Shown one piece after another: positions 49,486 to 53,176 of a stretch of 53,176 nucleotides of DNA. This DNA comes from AC-32 sp035624425 (GTDB lineage Bacteria; Actinomycetota; Thermoleophilia; Gaiellales; Gaiellaceae). Location: NCBI GenBank assembly GCA_035624425.1, contig DASPRN010000071.1, forward strand, positions 1-53,176, given 5' to 3'. Positions within the stretch are counted from its first letter, which is position 1; each line of letters begins with the position of its first letter. The translations under genes were made by a program, and so were the position numbers. The notes under the pieces were generated by a model that ran no database searches, was not told where the DNA came from, and saw only the letters and a program-made list of their open reading frames with translations.

Positions 49486-49946
49486 TGGAGCGGATCGGCG
49501 AGACCGTCAGGCACGAGCTCGGCCGCTTCGGGACCGCGGGGGCGATGGCCGATACGGTCACCTGCTGGCCCGACACCGTCGGCGAGCAGGTGGCGGCGAA
49601 CGCCTGGCCGGCGCGGTTCGCCCGCGACGGGACGCTGCTCGTCTCGACCAGCTCCTCGGCGTGGGCGTTCGAGCTCGGCCAGCTCGAAGGACACATCCTG
49701 CCGCGGCTGCGCGCGGCCCTCGGCAAGGACGCTCCGAAGAGGCTTCGCTTCGCTCCGGGACCTCTCCCGGACCGCCGTGAGCCGGCCTCCGCGAGGCCCC
49801 GGCCGGTGCCTCCGGAGCCCACCCCGGAGCAGGCGCGCGAGGCGCGCGAGCTGGCGGCCGCGATCGGCCCCGAAGAACTTCGCAAATCAGTGGAAAAAGC
49901 TGCGCGCGCAAGCCTCGCGAGCAGCGGTTACGGCCGCTCCATCTGA
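49482..49946 (+). CDS. dciA: DciA-type replication helicase-associated protein (DUF721)
   Basis: 154 aa, GTG 49482 (or ATG 49485), overlapping the recF stop. N-terminal KH-like DUF721 domain: WPDTVGEQVAANAWPARFARDGTLLVSTSSSAWAFELGQLEGHIL is the conserved core, which binds and loads replicative helicase in bacteria lacking DnaC. The C-terminal third is Pro/Arg/Glu-rich and probably flexible. Typical place between recF and gyrB in actinobacteria. Confidence 0.9.
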   Translation: MMERIGETVRHELGRFGTAGAMADTVTCWPDTVGEQVAANAWPARFARDGTLLVSTSSSAWAFELGQLEGHILPRLRAALGKDAPKRLRFAPGPLPDRREPASARPRPVPPEPTPEQAREARELAAAIGPEELRKSVEKAARASLASSGYGRSI

Positions 49947-49958
49947 TAGACTTAGCTC

Positions 49959-49991
49959 AGCCCAAAAGTACTGCACTTGCAGGGCTTTTTT
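49959..49991 (+). terminator. Terminator/attenuator-like hairpin directly before gyrB
   Basis: AGCC (49959-49962) can pair with GGCT (49983-49986), enclosing CTGCA-CT-TGCAG (49971-49982), and six T follow (49986-49991). The T-tract ends one base before the gyrB ATG, and the likely Shine-Dalgarno AGGG (49981-49984) lies in the stem. It either ends the dnaA-recF-dciA transcript or regulates gyrB read-through and translation. Confidence 0.6.
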
Positions 49992-49992
49992 C

Positions 49993-52383
49993 ATGACTAA
50001 AGGTTCCTATACCGCAAAGGACATCACCGTTCTCGAGGGCCTGGAGCCCGTTCGTCTCCGACCGGGCATGTACATCGGCTCCACGGGTGCGCGCGGCCTC
50101 CACCAGCTCGCCTTCGAGCTGGTCGACAACGCCGTCGACGAGGCCCTCGCGGGCCGCGCCGACACGATCTCCTTCACGATCCACCCGGACGGCTCGGTGA
50201 CCGTCGGCGACAACGGCTCGGGGATCCCGGTCGACACGATGGCCGACCAGGGCCAGTCCGCGCTGACGGTCGTGCTCACGAAGCTCCACGCCGGCGGCAA
50301 GTTCGGCGGCGACGGCACGCCCTACAAGGTCTCGGGCGGCCTGCACGGCGTCGGCGTCTCGGTCGTGAACGCGCTCTCGGAGTGGCTGACGGTCGAGGTG
50401 CACCGCGACGGGAAGGTCTACAAGCAGTCCTTCGCCCGCGGCGAGCCGACGGGCGAGCTCGAGGTCGCCGGCAAGGCGACCGGCACCGGCACGACGATCA
50501 CCTTCTTCCCCGACGTCGAGGAGATCTTCGAGGACGGCGACTGGTCGTACGAGACGCTCAGCCAGCGCCTGCGCGAGACGGCGTTCCTGACCCGCGGGCT
50601 GCGGATCGTCCTCACCGACGAGCGCGCCGGCGGCGAGAGCGCCGAGTTCCACTTCGAGGGCGGGATCCGGGACTTCGTCATGCACGTCAACTCGAACAAG
50701 GACCCGATCCACAAGCGGATCGCCTACTTCGAGTGCGAGGGCGACCAGGGCGCGGTGGAGGTCGCGATGCAGTGGAACTCGTCCTATCAGGACTCGGTCT
50801 ACACCTTCGCCAACAACATCAACACCCACGAGGGCGGATCGCACCTCTCCGGCTTCAATGCCGCGCTGACGAGGACGCTCAACCGCGCCGCACGCAAGCT
50901 CGAGCTGCTGAAGGAGAAGGAGGACAACCTCGAGGGCGAGGACGTGCGCGAGGGGCTCGCGGCGGTCGTCTCGGTCAAGCTGACCGACCCGCAGTTCGAG
51001 GGCCAGACGAAGACGAAGCTCGGCAACCCGTGGGTGAAGGGCTTCGTCGAGCAGGCGGTCAACTCGAAGCTGGCCGAGTTTCTCGAGGAGAACCCGCAGG
51101 ACGCGAAGCAGATCATCACGAAGGCGATCGCGGCAGCCCGCGCCCGGCTCGCGGCGCGCAAGGCGCGTGACCTCACCCGGCGCAAAGGCGCCTTCGGCGG
51201 CGAGATCGCGAAGAAGTTCGCCGACTGCCAGGTGCGCGACCCCGAGCTCGCGGAGATGTTCATCGTCGAGGGCAACTCGGCCGGCGGCGCCGCCAAGGAG
51301 GCGCGCGACAAGTCGAACCAGGCGATCCTGCCGCTGCGCGGGAAGATCATCAACTCGGAGAAGAACCGGATCGACAAGGTGCTCTCCAACGCCGAGATCC
51401 AGCTGCTCGTGCAGGTGATCGGGACCGGCATCGGCGAGGAGTTCGACATCGCCAAGCTGCGCTACAACCGAATCATCGTCATGACGGACGCCGACGTCGA
51501 CGGCGCCCACATCCGCACGCTCGTCCTGACCTTCCTCTACCGGCACATGCCGGACCTGTTCGAGCGCGGGCACATCTACATCGCCGTCCCGCCGCTCTAC
51601 CTGGCGCGGCTCGGCAACCAGCAGAGCTACCTGGAGAAGGACTCCCAGCTCGAGGAGCTGCTCGTGCGCGAGCGCTTCGGCGACCTCGAGATCGAGGCGC
51701 GCGGCGGAACCGCCGTCAAGCTGACCGAGAGCCGCTACCGCCGCTTCTCGCGGACGCTGACCGAGTACCTCGGCTGGGTCGCGCGGCTGCGCTCCGACTT
51801 CGGCCCGCAGATCTCGGACTTCGTCATCCAGCACGGGCTGGTGGAGACGGATGCACTCTCGGTCGCCGACGCGGTGGCCGCGATCGCCGCTTTCGAGCAG
51901 AACGGGTTCGGGCTGGAGGCGAAGGCCGACGGCGAGTCGCTCCTCGTCCAGGTCGTCGAGCTGGGGACGAACGCCACCATGAACGTGGTCGTGCCGGGCG
52001 AGATGCTCGCCTCGCCGATCTACGGCCACGTGCGGGCGGCCCACGCGCGGCTGGCCGAGATCGTCGGCGGCCTGCCGCCGTTCAACCTCCGGCTGGGCAA
52101 GGAGTCGGAGTACGCGCTGACCTTCGAGGCGCTGCGCGAGGCCGCGCTCGGCCTGGCGAAGACCGGGATCCAGATCACGCGCTTCAAGGGCCTGAGCGAG
52201 ATGAACGCGCCCGAGCTCTGGAAGACGACGATGGACCCGGCGCGCCGGATGATCGTACGCGTCGCCGTCGACGATGCTGCGGCCGCCGACCTCTGGTTCT
52301 CTCGGCTGATGGGCGACGAGGTCGAGCCGCGCCGAGTGTTCATCGAGCAGAACGCGCTGGAAGTGAAGAACCTGGATGTCTGA
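49993..52383 (+). CDS. gyrB: DNA gyrase subunit B
   Basis: 796 aa from ATG 49993. GHKL ATPase domain (ELVDNAVDEAL, DNGSGIPVD, GGLHGVGVSVVNALS), transducer, TOPRIM domain (EGNSAGGAAKEARD, DADVDGAHIRTL). Most actinobacterial GyrB are about 650-680 aa; here about 150 extra residues lie between the TOPRIM core and the tail (from about 560), as in the long GyrB of many Gram-negatives. The tail FKGLSEMNAPELWKTTMDP is normal. With GyrA it makes negative supercoils. It overlaps gyrA by 8 bp. Confidence 0.97.
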   Translation: MTKGSYTAKDITVLEGLEPVRLRPGMYIGSTGARGLHQLAFELVDNAVDEALAGRADTISFTIHPDGSVTVGDNGSGIPVDTMADQGQSALTVVLTKLHAGGKFGGDGTPYKVSGGLHGVGVSVVNALSEWLTVEVHRDGKVYKQSFARGEPTGELEVAGKATGTGTTITFFPDVEEIFEDGDWSYETLSQRLRETAFLTRGLRIVLTDERAGGESAEFHFEGGIRDFVMHVNSNKDPIHKRIAYFECEGDQGAVEVAMQWNSSYQDSVYTFANNINTHEGGSHLSGFNAALTRTLNRAARKLELLKEKEDNLEGEDVREGLAAVVSVKLTDPQFEGQTKTKLGNPWVKGFVEQAVNSKLAEFLEENPQDAKQIITKAIAAARARLAARKARDLTRRKGAFGGEIAKKFADCQVRDPELAEMFIVEGNSAGGAAKEARDKSNQAILPLRGKIINSEKNRIDKVLSNAEIQLLVQVIGTGIGEEFDIAKLRYNRIIVMTDADVDGAHIRTLVLTFLYRHMPDLFERGHIYIAVPPLYLARLGNQQSYLEKDSQLEELLVRERFGDLEIEARGGTAVKLTESRYRRFSRTLTEYLGWVARLRSDFGPQISDFVIQHGLVETDALSVADAVAAIAAFEQNGFGLEAKADGESLLVQVVELGTNATMNVVVPGEMLASPIYGHVRAAHARLAEIVGGLPPFNLRLGKESEYALTFEALREAALGLAKTGIQITRFKGLSEMNAPELWKTTMDPARRMIVRVAVDDAAAADLWFSRLMGDEVEPRRVFIEQNALEVKNLDV

Positions 52384-53176
52384 GATCGAGACCGGGCCGC
52401 TCGGCGCCGGTCGGGTCGAGAACCGCGAGCTCGACCAGGAGGTTCGCACCAGCTTCCTCGACTACGCGATGAGCGTGATCGTCAGCCGCGCGCTGCCTGA
52501 CGTGCGCGACGGGCTCAAGCCGGTGCACCGCCGCGTGCTCTACGCGATGCACGAGGCCGGCCTTCAGCCGAACCGCCCGACGCGCAAATCGGCCCGCGTC
52601 GTCGGCGACGTGATGGGCAACTACCACCCGCACGGCGACCAGTCGATCTACGACGCGCTCGTGCGTCTGGCGCAGCCCTTCTCGCTTCGCTACCCGCTCG
52701 TCGAGGGCCAGGGCTACTTCGGCTCGGTCGACGGCGACCCCCCTGGGGCGATGCGCTACACGGAATGCCGGCTCTCGCGGATCGCGACCGAGATGCTCCG
52801 CGACATCGACGCGGACACGGTCGACTTCGGGCCCAACTACGACGAGTCGCGGCGCGAGCCGCTCGTTCTGCCGTCCCGCTTCCCGAACCTGCTGGTGAAC
52901 GGCTCGGCGGGGATCGCCGTCGGGATGGCCACCAACATGCCGCCCCACAACCTCGGCGAGATCGTCAAAGGGGTCACGGCGATGATCGACGAGCCCGACA
53001 TCAACGTCGAGAAGCTGATGAAGCACGTCAAAGGCCCCGACTTCCCGACCGGCGGCTCGATCGTCGGCTTCGGCGGGATCCGCGACGCCTACCGCACGGG
53101 ACGCGGCCGGATCACCGTCCGCGGGCGCGCGCACATCGAGCAGCTGCGCGGCGGCAAGAGCGCGATCATCATCACC
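52376..53176 (+). CDS. gyrA: DNA gyrase subunit A (5' part; runs off the window)
   Basis: First 267 codons. ATG 52376 lies 8 bp inside gyrB. Winged-helix and tower start: MSVIVSRALPDVRDGLKPVHRR, the quinolone region NYHPHGDQSIYDALVRLAQ and catalytic Tyr128 (AMRYTECRLS). At the position equal to E. coli Ser83 (here residue 89) is Gln, an unusual residue; Asp93 equals Asp87. The rest of the gene lies to the right. Confidence 0.97.
   Translation, partial: MSEIETGPLGAGRVENRELDQEVRTSFLDYAMSVIVSRALPDVRDGLKPVHRRVLYAMHEAGLQPNRPTRKSARVVGDVMGNYHPHGDQSIYDALVRLAQPFSLRYPLVEGQGYFGSVDGDPPGAMRYTECRLSRIATEMLRDIDADTVDFGPNYDESRREPLVLPSRFPNLLVNGSAGIAVGMATNMPPHNLGEIVKGVTAMIDEPDINVEKLMKHVKGPDFPTGGSIVGFGGIRDAYRTGRGRITVRGRAHIEQLRGGKSAIIIT

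Noticed and set aside
1..53176. CRISPR arrays, insertion sequences, prophage or toxin-antitoxin systems
   Set aside because: No regularly spaced repeats, transposase motifs or phage structural genes were seen; base composition and gene packing are uniform.

Overview
The window is about 53 kb of uniformly GC-rich, densely packed bacterial chromosome. Gene order and gene content point to an actinobacterium, most likely of the deep-branching class Thermoleophilia (this placement is inference). Evidence: the classic origin cluster rpmH-rnpA-yidD-yidC-jag-rsmG-parA-parB on one strand facing dnaA-dnaN-recF-dciA-gyrB-gyrA on the other, many GTG/TTG starts, many 4-base stop/start overlaps, a class E sortase, a zinc-ribbon cyclase/AAA/TPR regulator, and a System I (Ccm) cytochrome c maturation set. 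No insertion sequence, phage gene, integrase or CRISPR array was seen.

Layout. 1-9.4 kb: heme synthesis (hemC, hemD), cytochrome c maturation (ccmC, ccmD, ccmF, ccmB, ccmA), a homocysteine S-methyltransferase, a UbiA prenyltransferase and molybdenum cofactor genes (mogA/moaB, moaC). 9.4-18.1 kb: aldehyde dehydrogenase, adenylate cyclase-ATPase-TPR regulator, a trehalose-6-phosphate synthase gene broken by a one-base frameshift, a fluoride cassette (riboswitch, crcB, DUF190) and a TreT-type trehalose synthase. 18.1-25.4 kb: two-component system with an HtrA-like protease, then a divergent M28-like membrane protein coupled to a class E sortase, then moeA. 25.4-35.2 kb: envelope glycosylation (GT2, GT4, DUF2079, GT87 and PIG-V-like enzymes), penicillin-binding protein 1A, MscS channel. 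35.2-39.6 kb: lipoprotein, CPBP protease, L,D-transpeptidase, PrcB-like protein, chorismate mutase, bifunctional nuclease. 39.66 kb: tRNA-Ile(GAT). 39.9-53.2 kb: a nuclease-like protein and the origin region; gyrA runs off the right edge.

Genes working together. The ccm and hem genes share operons, consistent with joint heme supply and cytochrome c assembly. moaC, mogA and moeA belong to one pathway but lie 15 kb apart. The fluoride riboswitch, crcB and DUF190 form a self-contained fluoride-response unit with a visible translational switch. The origin-side genes form two divergent operons flanking a probable oriC.

Most notable observations: the unannotated fluoride riboswitch with an anti-Shine-Dalgarno hairpin; the single-base lesion in otsA beside an alternative trehalose synthase; two essential-type genes (hemC, recF) whose only plausible starts are CTG; a terminator-like hairpin with a T-tract ending one base before the gyrB start; and an M28-family protein that appears to have lost most metal ligands while remaining coupled to a sortase.
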